From Acetobacterium wieringae (GTDB lineage Bacteria; Bacillota; Clostridia; Eubacteriales; Eubacteriaceae), in NCBI RefSeq assembly GCF_026646375.1, contig NZ_JAIPPU010000009.1, forward strand, positions 62,001 to 126,000: a stretch of 64,000 nt of DNA, in the 5' to 3' direction. Both the position numbers and the translations under genes were made by a program. The notes below the pieces were generated by a model that was not told the DNA's origin, did not search any database, and saw nothing but the letters and a program-made list of their open reading frames with translations. Positions 1 through 6,694 of the stretch are shown one piece after another; within the stretch, counting starts at the first letter, position 1, and each line of letters opens with the position of its first letter.

Positions 1-422
1 CGCACAAAGCGCAGACGCTCCAAATCTATGGATCCTTTTTGCAGATCGTCCATCATCAGGATTGCTCTGGCTGGAAAAAGTTCCGTCGCAAGCTTTGCGT
101 GCTGAAAATCGACAATCACATATTCTGCCTGAAGTACTTTCTGAATCTGCTTCAGGCGGAATACCGGCAGCTCTGGATTAAGCAGCACATAGTAGCCTCC
201 TGCATAAATGGCGCCCCAAAATGCACATAGCGCGGGGATGCCTTTTTCCATCAAGACTGCGACCGGCTGACCGACTTTGATGTACCTTGACAGCGCTGTC
301 CCGACAGTCTTACAGGTATGTTCCAATTCCCGATAGGAGTTGGAAGAAGTTTTATCAATGACAGCAATCTTGTCCGGGCGACAAAGCACATGGTGCTCCA
401 TATATTCCAATACATTTTTCAT
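1..422 (-). CDS. Adenylation-domain ligase (DltA / acyl-CoA synthetase superfamily), N-terminal part, cut by window edge
   Basis: The minus strand is open from an ATG at 422 to the window edge, giving about 140 N-terminal residues. The ATG is preceded by GAGGAAACACC. The translation begins MKNVLEYMEHH and runs through the typical start of ANL-superfamily enzymes: DKIAVID, SYRELE, a hydrophobic VAVLMEKGIPALCAFWGAIY stretch and GGYYVLLNPELP. These resemble amino-acid adenylation domains such as the D-alanine-activating DltA type more than fatty acyl-CoA ligases. The catalytic half lies outside the window, so substrate cannot be assigned. It sits last in a minus-strand operon after a TVP38-type membrane protein and a decayed CDP-alcohol phosphatidyltransferase, which suggests an envelope-lipid or cell-wall modification role (inference). 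Confidence 0.75.
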   Translation of the reverse strand, partial: MKNVLEYMEHHVLCRPDKIAVIDKTSSNSYRELEHTCKTVGTALSRYIKVGQPVAVLMEKGIPALCAFWGAIYAGGYYVLLNPELPVFRLKQIQKVLQAEYVIVDFQHAKLATELFPARAILMMDDLQKGSIDLERLRFV

Positions 423-555
423 GGTGTTTCCTCACATTCATATTATTCTGTTATTCTGAATTGCTTCCTCCGAGATAAAAACGCTGCAAGTCAGCGATAT
501 TTTGATCTCATAAATCACACATGGGAATGCGATGGTTTTTTTATGTATCGAGAAA

Positions 556-654
556 TCAGCGCCTTTGAAAGTGCAGAGCATAAACGATACCTAAAAATGA
601 GGTCAACATACCCACATAAGTGAGAATCACGGTGAAATTTTAAAATTTAAGCAT
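556..654 (-). pseudogene. Remnant of a CDP-alcohol phosphatidyltransferase-like gene
   Basis: Directly after the TVP38-family gene, whose TAG stop is part of the sequence TAGGAGG, an ATG at 654 starts MLKF, then an in-frame TAA, then NFTVILTYVGMLTSFLG followed by IVYAL and a stop at 556. The hydrophobic segment resembles the first membrane helix of CDP-alcohol phosphatidyltransferases (PssA/PgsA-type). The catalytic DGxxAR...D motif is absent and too little DNA remains before the next gene for it to be encoded, so the centre of the gene appears deleted as well as interrupted. The well-preserved ribosome binding site and operon position suggest recent decay. The family assignment rests on about 25 residues and is tentative. 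Confidence 0.45.
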
Positions 655-663
655 AGGGACCTC

Positions 664-1242
664 CTAAAGTACGTTACTGAAGAAAATGCTGTAAAGCAGG
701 ATACACCAGGGCTTTGCAGTCATGATGATCAGAATATATTTTTTCGTTGGCATATTGATCAGGCCGGAAAAATAACACAGGGCACAGTCCGGCGCCAGCG
801 GAAGCAGAATGGAAAGAAAAAGAATAATCGTATAGCTCTTTTTCGAGGCTGCCCATTCAACGACGGCATTATATTTTTTCTCCGGTATAATCTGTTTCAC
901 AAATCTGATCCCGAAGCGTCTGGCCAGGTAGTATGCAATGATGGAGCCAAGGCTGATACCGATATAATTACAAAGGAAGCCGCCAAACGCTCCAAATAAT
1001 CCGGAGCCCGCTGCGAATCCGAAAAAGCTTGGGATGATCGGCAGAAATGCCTGCATGGTTTGAATCGCCGTCAACATCAGCGGCGCGAACGGGCCAAAGG
1101 TGCCAATATAGGCTCGAAACGCCTCCAATGATCCAAAGTATCCTCGGAAGAAACCTATTGCGAGGAATACTCCGGTAACAAGGAGCAAGAGCAAAAATAG
1201 TATAAGGAGATAAATCTTTAGCCGTTTTTCACGCTGTTTCAT
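664..1242 (-). CDS. TVP38/TMEM64 (DedA-superfamily, VTT domain) membrane protein
   Basis: The product is 192 residues from the ATG at 1242, which has GGGGGTG just upstream; an in-frame ATG at 1281 has no ribosome binding site. An N-terminal membrane segment follows a short basic stretch (MKQREKRLK). The central part has the VTT-domain pattern: a FLPIIPSFFGFAAG re-entrant-type segment, GGFLCNYIGISLGSIIAYYLARRFG, and a C-terminal PLAPDCALCYFSGL segment and a last helix. Relatives are proposed to move or scramble phospholipids or undecaprenyl phosphate. The gene heads a minus-strand operon with a decayed phosphatidyltransferase and an adenylation-domain ligase, and is divergent from a two-component system that may control it (inference from position only). 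Confidence 0.8.
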   Translation of the reverse strand: MKQREKRLKIYLLILFLLLLLVTGVFLAIGFFRGYFGSLEAFRAYIGTFGPFAPLMLTAIQTMQAFLPIIPSFFGFAAGSGLFGAFGGFLCNYIGISLGSIIAYYLARRFGIRFVKQIIPEKKYNAVVEWAASKKSYTIILFLSILLPLAPDCALCYFSGLINMPTKKYILIIMTAKPWCILLYSIFFSNVL

Positions 1243-1433
1243 CCGCACCCCCGACGAGATATGCCCGCCCGCAGTTTCCATTTTGTTTTTGTATTATATC
1301 TACATATTCTGACGCTGGTGCTTACGAAAACCTTAAGTATTCTTAACTGACCCTGATAGGGGTATATCTTCGTTGCTTGTGTGACGGGCAGATGGTAAGA
1401 TAACAGCAATACGTAGAGTGGAGGCGGAGCGAC

Positions 1434-2138
1434 ATGAAGAACGCCGCAAAAATTATGATCGTAGATGATGATTCTGAAATTCGTGAGATCGTCTGTGTTC
1501 TGCTGGAGAGCGAAGGTTTTACCACGCTGGAAGCAGCTGACGGGGAAACGGCGTTGTCGGTCTTTTCCGACGATGTGGATCTTGTTATTTTGGATATTAT
1601 GATGGCCGGTATGTCCGGGTATCAGGTCTGCTTGAAAATGAGGGAGCAAAGTAATGTTCCCATTTTATTTCTTACGGCTACGGCAAAAAATAAAGATTCC
1701 GACCTGACGCTTGGATTTTCATCCGGCGGGGACGATTATCTCGCAAAGCCGTTTTCTTATGCCGAGCTTCTTGCCCGTGTAAAGGGACTCCTACGGCGCT
1801 ATCAGACTTACAGAGGGAAAGGCAATATTGACAATGAAACCCCGTTGGAATGGCGTGGAATCATACTGTATCAGGACCGAAACGATGTTTGCAAAGATGG
1901 AGAAGAACTGAACCTGACAGACAAGGAGTATCAGATTCTCCGGTTACTGCTGACCTACAGAGGCAGGCTTTTCTCTGCGCAAAATTTATTTGAGAGCATT
2001 TGGGAGGAGCCGTTTTATTACTCCTCCAGCAACACGGTAATGGTTCACATCCGTAGACTGCGGGAAAAGATTGAGGAAGACCCGCAGGAACCAACATTGC
2101 TGAAAACGGTTTGGGGAAAGGGGTATCGCATTGAATAG
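1434..2138 (+). CDS. OmpR-family response regulator (VanR-like)
   Basis: This 234-residue protein has a receiver domain with the acidic pair D11-D12, phosphoacceptor D54 in LVILDIMMAGMSG and the conserved lysine in YLAKPFS. It ends in a winged-helix DNA-binding domain (LTDKEYQILRLLL ... VMVHIRRLREKIE ... KTVWGKGYRIE). The ATG at 1434 follows GGAGGCGGAG. The stop codon overlaps the TTG start of the histidine kinase by 8 bases, so the pair is translationally coupled. It is divergent from the TVP38-type operon, an obvious candidate target. Overall layout resembles VanR-type regulators of envelope stress, but no specific signal can be read from the sequence. Confidence 0.92.
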   Translation: MKNAAKIMIVDDDSEIREIVCVLLESEGFTTLEAADGETALSVFSDDVDLVILDIMMAGMSGYQVCLKMREQSNVPILFLTATAKNKDSDLTLGFSSGGDDYLAKPFSYAELLARVKGLLRRYQTYRGKGNIDNETPLEWRGIILYQDRNDVCKDGEELNLTDKEYQILRLLLTYRGRLFSAQNLFESIWEEPFYYSSSNTVMVHIRRLREKIEEDPQEPTLLKTVWGKGYRIE

Positions 2139-3399
2139 CAGCAAATTTAAATCCCGCCTAGGTCTGAAATTCGCATCGGTTGCGGCAATTGCGCTGGTTA
2201 TTTCCTTCTCTGTCTTTTTACTCCTGTATGATGGCGTTATTTGGTGGTTCTTGTACGGCTCGGAGTTCGATTCTTATTGGACAAATGTGGGAACTTCGGC
2301 AGTGGCGAGCTTTCAGGAACATGTGACAAGTAATGAGCTGACTGTCGATGACGCAATACGCGATGTCAGATGGGAAAAGAACTATCGTACGATGTATCTC
2401 TATTTGGCGAGCAGCCCTGAGGCGGACATCCCGGAGGAAGACGATGATACGCAAGTCGGTATCCCGGTGAACTGTTCGGACGGTGTCGTGTATGCATATG
2501 CATACCCGTCTACTTCTCATTATGATGGGCTTGGAATGGTAATCTCCCTTGGTATCGCGGCAATCTGCTTCTTCCTGATTTTAATTCCCTATGTCTATCG
2601 GATCATCCATCGCATTATGCATCTGAGTCATGAAATGGAGATCCTCACAGGAGGAGACCTCAGCTATCACATCGATTCTCCAGGCGAGGACGAGCTGGCT
2701 GAGCTTGGACGCAGCATTGAGGGAATGCGGCTTTCAGTAATCGACCAGATGGCACGAGAAAATGAAGCTGTGCTGGCAAACAGCCGACTGATTACCTCTT
2801 TATCGCATGACTTGCGAACGCCGTTGACCAAGTTGACGGGCTATCTTGAAATACTCCGCTATAAAAAGTATCGGAATGCGTCAGAAGAAGAACGCTATTT
2901 GAAGAGCGCCATTGAAAAAGTACAGCAAATGAAAAGCCTTTCCGATGAAATGTTCCGTCATTTTCAAGTGAATGATACCCCAAAAGCGGATACCGTTGCC
3001 GAAACAATTTCAGGGACGCTGCTGCTATCACAACTGCTTTCTGAAATGTGTTTTGATCTGCAGGCAGCAGGCTTTCAAGCAACCCTTCCGGTCATTGACG
3101 GTGAATTTATCCTTTCCTTTCCCGTATTTGACCTGCGGCGGATATTTGACAACCTGTTTTCCAACATAAAAAAATATGCTGACCCATCGAAGCCCGTTGA
3201 AATAACGATCATTAAACAGGCATCCGAGATTGGCATTATGATTTCAAATTATATGGGAGCTTATTTAGATACCGACAGCAATGGCATTGGTTTGCCCGCT
3301 GTAAAAACACTTGTGGAGCAAAACGGCGGAAGTCTTGATATTAAAAAAGCTGACGAAAGATTCTATGTCAAGCTATTTTTCCCAGTGCAAAATAAGTAA
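2131..3399 (+). CDS. Sensor histidine kinase (VanS-like), partner of the upstream regulator
   Basis: The 422-residue product starts at a TTG (2131) inside the end of the response regulator gene. It has an N-terminal membrane helix (residues about 10-30), an extracytoplasmic loop of about 110 residues, a second helix (LGIAAICFFLILIPYVY), a HAMP-like linker, a HisKA segment with the phospho-accepting histidine in SLSHDLRTPLTKL, and an ATPase domain with an N-box (RRIFDNLFSNIKKYA) and a terminal NGIGLPAVKTLVEQNGG. The G1 DxGxG box is degenerate and the ATP lid is short, with only about a dozen residues between strand and G2 box. Histidine and N-box residues are intact, so activity is expected. 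Confidence 0.9.
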   Translation: MNSSKFKSRLGLKFASVAAIALVISFSVFLLLYDGVIWWFLYGSEFDSYWTNVGTSAVASFQEHVTSNELTVDDAIRDVRWEKNYRTMYLYLASSPEADIPEEDDDTQVGIPVNCSDGVVYAYAYPSTSHYDGLGMVISLGIAAICFFLILIPYVYRIIHRIMHLSHEMEILTGGDLSYHIDSPGEDELAELGRSIEGMRLSVIDQMARENEAVLANSRLITSLSHDLRTPLTKLTGYLEILRYKKYRNASEEERYLKSAIEKVQQMKSLSDEMFRHFQVNDTPKADTVAETISGTLLLSQLLSEMCFDLQAAGFQATLPVIDGEFILSFPVFDLRRIFDNLFSNIKKYADPSKPVEITIIKQASEIGIMISNYMGAYLDTDSNGIGLPAVKTLVEQNGGSLDIKKADERFYVKLFFPVQNK

Positions 3400-3694
3400 T
3401 TGTGAAATGCAAAACGAATCCATAAGAACGGGGTTCTTCCGCATTTTAACGTTTATTTTAAACGCCAGGTCAGTAAGACCGCAATAGATAAAGTATTTAT
3501 CAAAGAATTAAGAAAAGGCATGCTTCTTTAATCGAAGGACATGCTTTTTTTGAGTGGATCTAAGTGATAACAGCCAGCAATTCGAATTCAAACCAGATGC
3601 AATTGCGGCAGAATAATGATATGATTTAACAAAGGATTAGTACCTAATCAAATTGGTTGACTTTCCCGATGCTTTCGGGAGGATTGGAGTAAGT
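3400..3694. other. Intergenic region between two two-component systems
   Basis: No complete gene was recognised. In one forward frame, 3446-3534 reads NVYFKRQVSKTAIDKVFIK and on to ELRKGMLL and a stop; it could be the tail of a lost gene, but there is no start and no family match that I recognise. An intrinsic terminator lies at 3513-3551 and a TATGAT box at about 3619, which may serve the next response regulator. Confidence 0.35.
3513..3551 (+). terminator. Intrinsic terminator
   Basis: GCATG-CTTC and GAAG-GA-CATGC form a stem around a TTTAATC loop, flanked by AAAA and followed by a run of seven T. It would end the transcript of the first two-component system. Confidence 0.75.
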
Positions 3695-4417
3695 GTGAAT
3701 TGGGATTGTTTAATTGTCGATGATGAAGTAGAATTGGCGAAAGCGAGCTGCGAATATTTTGAAATGTTTGGCGTGACCTGCACCTTTGTGAGCAATTTTG
3801 ATGATTGTGTCTTGTTCATGGGAAATAACCAGGTTAAACTGATTTTGCTGGATATCAATCTGGGAAAAGACAGCGGCTTTGAATTGTGTAAAGCACTCCG
3901 AAAAAAAACCGATGTGCCAATTCTTTTTATCAGTGCCCGGCAGAGTGACGATGATGTCCTGATTGCCCTGAATATCGGTGGCGACGATTATATTAAAAAA
4001 CCCTATTCCCTCGGTGTCTTGCTGGCCAAGGTGAAGGTTATGATCAAACGCTATGATGGGGCGGCGCTAAAAGCCGGGAGCAGTGATGCGGTTAGCGCTC
4101 AATTAAAAGCGCAGGACAGTTGCGGCAATCTGAGAATTGATAAGGATGCCATGAAGGTCTATCGCAATGAAAAAGATGTGGGTTTCAAAACCAAGGAATT
4201 CAAGTTGTTTCAATACCTCTATGAAAATAAAAACCGGGTGATTTCCAAAGACGAGTTATTTGCCAGGATCTGGGGGGATGCTTTTTTCAGTGATGGCACC
4301 CTGAATGTGCATATCCGGAAAATTCGTGAGAAAATTGAAGAAAACCCCAACCAGCCAAGGCTGATTAAAACCATCTGGGGAACCGGATATATGTTTGAGA
4401 GTCAGGAAAATGAATAA
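3695..4417 (+). CDS. OmpR-family response regulator
   Basis: The product is 240 residues when started at the GTG at 3695, which follows GGAGGATTGGAGTAA; a longer reading from 3653 adds residues outside the receiver fold and lacks a ribosome binding site. The receiver domain has D9-D10, phosphoacceptor D53 (LILLDINLGKDSG) and the lysine in YIKKPYS. A linker of about 20 residues leads to a winged-helix domain (FKTKEFKLFQYLYEN ... LNVHIRKIREKIEENP ... KTIWGTGYMFE). It is followed 50 bases later by its histidine kinase and then an ABC transporter, an arrangement common for peptide-antibiotic sensing and export modules. Confidence 0.92.
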   Translation: MNWDCLIVDDEVELAKASCEYFEMFGVTCTFVSNFDDCVLFMGNNQVKLILLDINLGKDSGFELCKALRKKTDVPILFISARQSDDDVLIALNIGGDDYIKKPYSLGVLLAKVKVMIKRYDGAALKAGSSDAVSAQLKAQDSCGNLRIDKDAMKVYRNEKDVGFKTKEFKLFQYLYENKNRVISKDELFARIWGDAFFSDGTLNVHIRKIREKIEENPNQPRLIKTIWGTGYMFESQENE

Positions 4418-4467
4418 CCCCGACGATATTCTGGCGGACATAATAAACTGTTTAGGTGAGGAAATAC

Positions 4468-5778
4468 ATGAAAATAAGAAATATGGTTATTCTCTTTTCA
4501 GTGATCATGATAGCCGGCTATCTGGCCACAATCACCACGATCTATGCCACCCAGATCAATCGGGTGGATGTCACGGAGATTAATAGCATCGTTAAAACCA
4601 TTGAAAAAGATTGGCGCGACGGAGATACAATAAAATCTGGTATGTTCGGAGGGATGTCCTACCAGATCGCCCTGTTTACGGATGAAAACTATCAGGCGCT
4701 CTTGTTTGACAGCATTAAGAATCGACAGACCATCATGGATTTGACCGGAACCGCAGCGGATGGACAGGAAGAATTCCTGGGGAAGATCATTATTCTGACC
4801 GATGGGAGTGAGGAAGCAACCATGAAAAGAAATCTGACGATCCTGATTTCGCTTACCTTTGGGCTGGTCATGATTATGGTTTATCTGGTTTTGGGGCTGG
4901 TACATACTGCGATTCTGCGGCCCTTTGGGGTGCTGAAAGCGTTTGCCCGAAAGATTGCCGATGGTGATTTGGAGTTTCAGCTACCGATGGATCGGGGCAA
5001 TTACTTTGGCGCTTTCACTGAAAGTTTTGATCTGATGCGGGAAGAGCTGAGAAAGGCCCGGCAGGGTGAATATCAGGCCAATATCAGCAAAAAAGAGCTG
5101 GTGGCGGAACTGTCCCATGACATTAAAACCCCGGTGGCTACCATTAAAGCGATTTGTGAGCTGCTTGAGATCAAGCTGGCAACTGTAAAAAGCGAGGATT
5201 TACCGGGGTCAACCGCGGCGACGACGCTCACCGAAAGTATCGAAAAAATCGCGGTGATCGATGCCAAAGCCGACATCATCGATGCGCTGATCAGCAATCT
5301 GTTCCACGCGACTCTGGAAGAATTGGAAATGCTGAAGGTCAATATCAGCGAGGAACCAAGCACTGTGATCATTAAAATGTTAAAGGAAATGGATAATTTT
5401 GGGAAAATCCAATTTAAAAATGACTTGGCGGAGTGTCTGATTTTTTGTGATCCGCTGCGGCTGGGTCAGGTGATTGACAATATTATCAGCAATTCTTATA
5501 AATATGCCGATACTGATATCGACATCTGGTTTAATCTGGACAAAACAGAAAAAAACCTGACCATAACGATCAAAGATTACGGGCCGGGCATAAATCCCGA
5601 TGAATGTCCGCTGGTGTGTGAAAAGTTTTTCCGGGGCTCTGGGGAAACGGTCCAGAATACCCCCGGTTCCGGGCTGGGCCTCTATCTGGCCAGGCAGTTT
5701 ATGGTCGCCATGGGTGGCAGCATCCGCTGCTATAATGAGGAGGGCTTCACGGTGGAATTGGGCATCAGGGTGGTGTAA
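4468..5778 (+). CDS. Sensor histidine kinase
   Basis: The product is 436 residues from the ATG at 4468, which is spaced correctly from AGGTGAGG; a GTG at 4456 is in frame but lies on that ribosome binding site. Two membrane helices (about 5-25 and 120-145) flank a roughly 95-residue external sensor. A HAMP domain follows, then HisKA with the histidine in AELSHDIKTPVATIK, an N-box (GQVIDNIISNSYKYAD), DYGPGI (G1) and GSGLGLYLARQFM (G2). All catalytic boxes are intact. It lies between its response regulator and a two-gene ABC transporter. Confidence 0.92.
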   Translation: MKIRNMVILFSVIMIAGYLATITTIYATQINRVDVTEINSIVKTIEKDWRDGDTIKSGMFGGMSYQIALFTDENYQALLFDSIKNRQTIMDLTGTAADGQEEFLGKIIILTDGSEEATMKRNLTILISLTFGLVMIMVYLVLGLVHTAILRPFGVLKAFARKIADGDLEFQLPMDRGNYFGAFTESFDLMREELRKARQGEYQANISKKELVAELSHDIKTPVATIKAICELLEIKLATVKSEDLPGSTAATTLTESIEKIAVIDAKADIIDALISNLFHATLEELEMLKVNISEEPSTVIIKMLKEMDNFGKIQFKNDLAECLIFCDPLRLGQVIDNIISNSYKYADTDIDIWFNLDKTEKNLTITIKDYGPGINPDECPLVCEKFFRGSGETVQNTPGSGLGLYLARQFMVAMGGSIRCYNEEGFTVELGIRVV

Positions 5779-5790
5779 GGGTCGTTTTAG

Positions 5791-5841
5791 TTAAGAAACA
5801 GATAAGAATTTAATAAGAGTTGGCAAAAGACCGGTTAAGAA
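5791..5841 (+). promoter_or_regulatory. Candidate response-regulator operator: WTAAGAR repeats on an 11-bp grid
   Basis: TTAAGAA (5791), ATAAGAA (5802), ATAAGAG (5813) and TTAAGAA (5835) start exactly 11, 11 and 22 bases apart, so all lie on one face of the helix; the unoccupied grid position at 5824 holds only CAAAAGA. OmpR-family regulators bind direct repeats with this kind of spacing. The last repeat ends 9 bases before a TATAAT at 5851-5856 that lacks a good -35 box, as expected for an activated promoter of the ABC transporter. Binding by the adjacent regulator is inferred. Confidence 0.6.
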
Positions 5842-5850
5842 CTTATGAAA

Positions 5851-5856
5851 TATAAT
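5851..5856 (+). promoter_or_regulatory. -10 box of the ABC transporter promoter
   Basis: A consensus TATAAT lies 79 bases before the ABC ATPase start. No consensus -35 is found 16-18 bases upstream; instead the 11-bp repeats occupy that place. Confidence 0.5.
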
Positions 5857-5934
5857 TAGGCCATGGAAAGCAAAAGCCGACCATGGTCTTTTATCTTTGG
5901 GATAAAGATCCAATCAGTCAATTGGGAGGAATGT

Positions 5935-6693
5935 ATGTCAAACACCATTTTAAAAGCAGAAATGCTCAGTAAAACCTATTCAAACGGCAGCATCATGCAG
6001 CATGTTTTAAAAAATCTTAACTTAGAAATCAAAGCCGGGGACTTTACGGTTATTATGGGTAGCTCGGGGTCGGGAAAATCGACGCTGCTTTATGCTCTGT
6101 CAGGGATGGACAAGCCAACCCTGGGAACCATCAACTTTAAAGGCGAGGCGATTTCCAATTATTCCAATGATCAGTTGGCGGTTTTTCGCCGAAAGCATTG
6201 TGGCTTTGTCTTTCAGCAAATCTATCTTAATGATACGATGACGGTGCTCGATAATATTATGATTTCGGGGTTACTGGTCAGCCGCGATAAAAAGGCCATT
6301 GCCAACCGGGCCAAGGAACTACTGCAACAGGTGGGGTTAAGTGATGCCAGCTATCATAAATATCCGTCTCAGCTTTCCGGCGGCGAAGCCCAGCGGGTGG
6401 CGATTGTTCGGGCGCTGATCAATGCACCGGAAATCGTCTTTGCGGATGAACCTACTGGGGCTCTCAATTCGACTAACGCCATCAATGTACTGGATGTGAT
6501 AACCGAGGTCAATACCTCCGGTCAAAGCATCATCATGGTGACTCATGATATCAAAACCGCCCGCCGGGCCAACCGCATCCTTTATTTAAAAGATGGGGTC
6601 ATCATCGACGAACTGAATCTGGGCGCCTATGTCAAAGACGATCCGGATCGCCATAAAATCCTTCGGGAATTTCTGGAAAGCATGGGCTGGTAG
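5935..6693 (+). CDS. ABC transporter ATP-binding protein (MacB/LolD/BceA type)
   Basis: The product is 252 residues from the ATG at 5935 behind GGGAGGAATGT. Walker A is GSSGSGKSTLL, the signature is LSGGEAQRVAIVRAL, Walker B is IVFADEPTGAL, and the switch histidine is in MVTHDIKTA. These are the features of the LolD/MacB/BceA subfamily, which pairs with FtsX-type permeases, and such a permease follows after one base. Within this operon the two-component system upstream and the repeats in the promoter suggest signal-induced expression, typically to antimicrobial peptides or membrane stress (inference). Confidence 0.93.
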   Translation: MSNTILKAEMLSKTYSNGSIMQHVLKNLNLEIKAGDFTVIMGSSGSGKSTLLYALSGMDKPTLGTINFKGEAISNYSNDQLAVFRRKHCGFVFQQIYLNDTMTVLDNIMISGLLVSRDKKAIANRAKELLQQVGLSDASYHKYPSQLSGGEAQRVAIVRALINAPEIVFADEPTGALNSTNAINVLDVITEVNTSGQSIIMVTHDIKTARRANRILYLKDGVIIDELNLGAYVKDDPDRHKILREFLESMGW

Positions 6694-6694
6694 C

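Noticed and set aside
318-623. Plus-strand frame of 101 codons
   Set aside because: It lies opposite the minus-strand ligase and the decayed phosphatidyltransferase and has no family features or convincing ribosome binding site.
4395-4583. Plus-strand frame between response regulator and histidine kinase
   Set aside because: It overlaps both real genes in another frame and has no good start signal; the kinase start at 4468 is better supported.
5600-5794. Tryptophan-rich 64-codon frame at the end of the second histidine kinase
   Set aside because: It is out of frame within the ATPase domain and ends in the leader of the ABC operon without a ribosome binding site.
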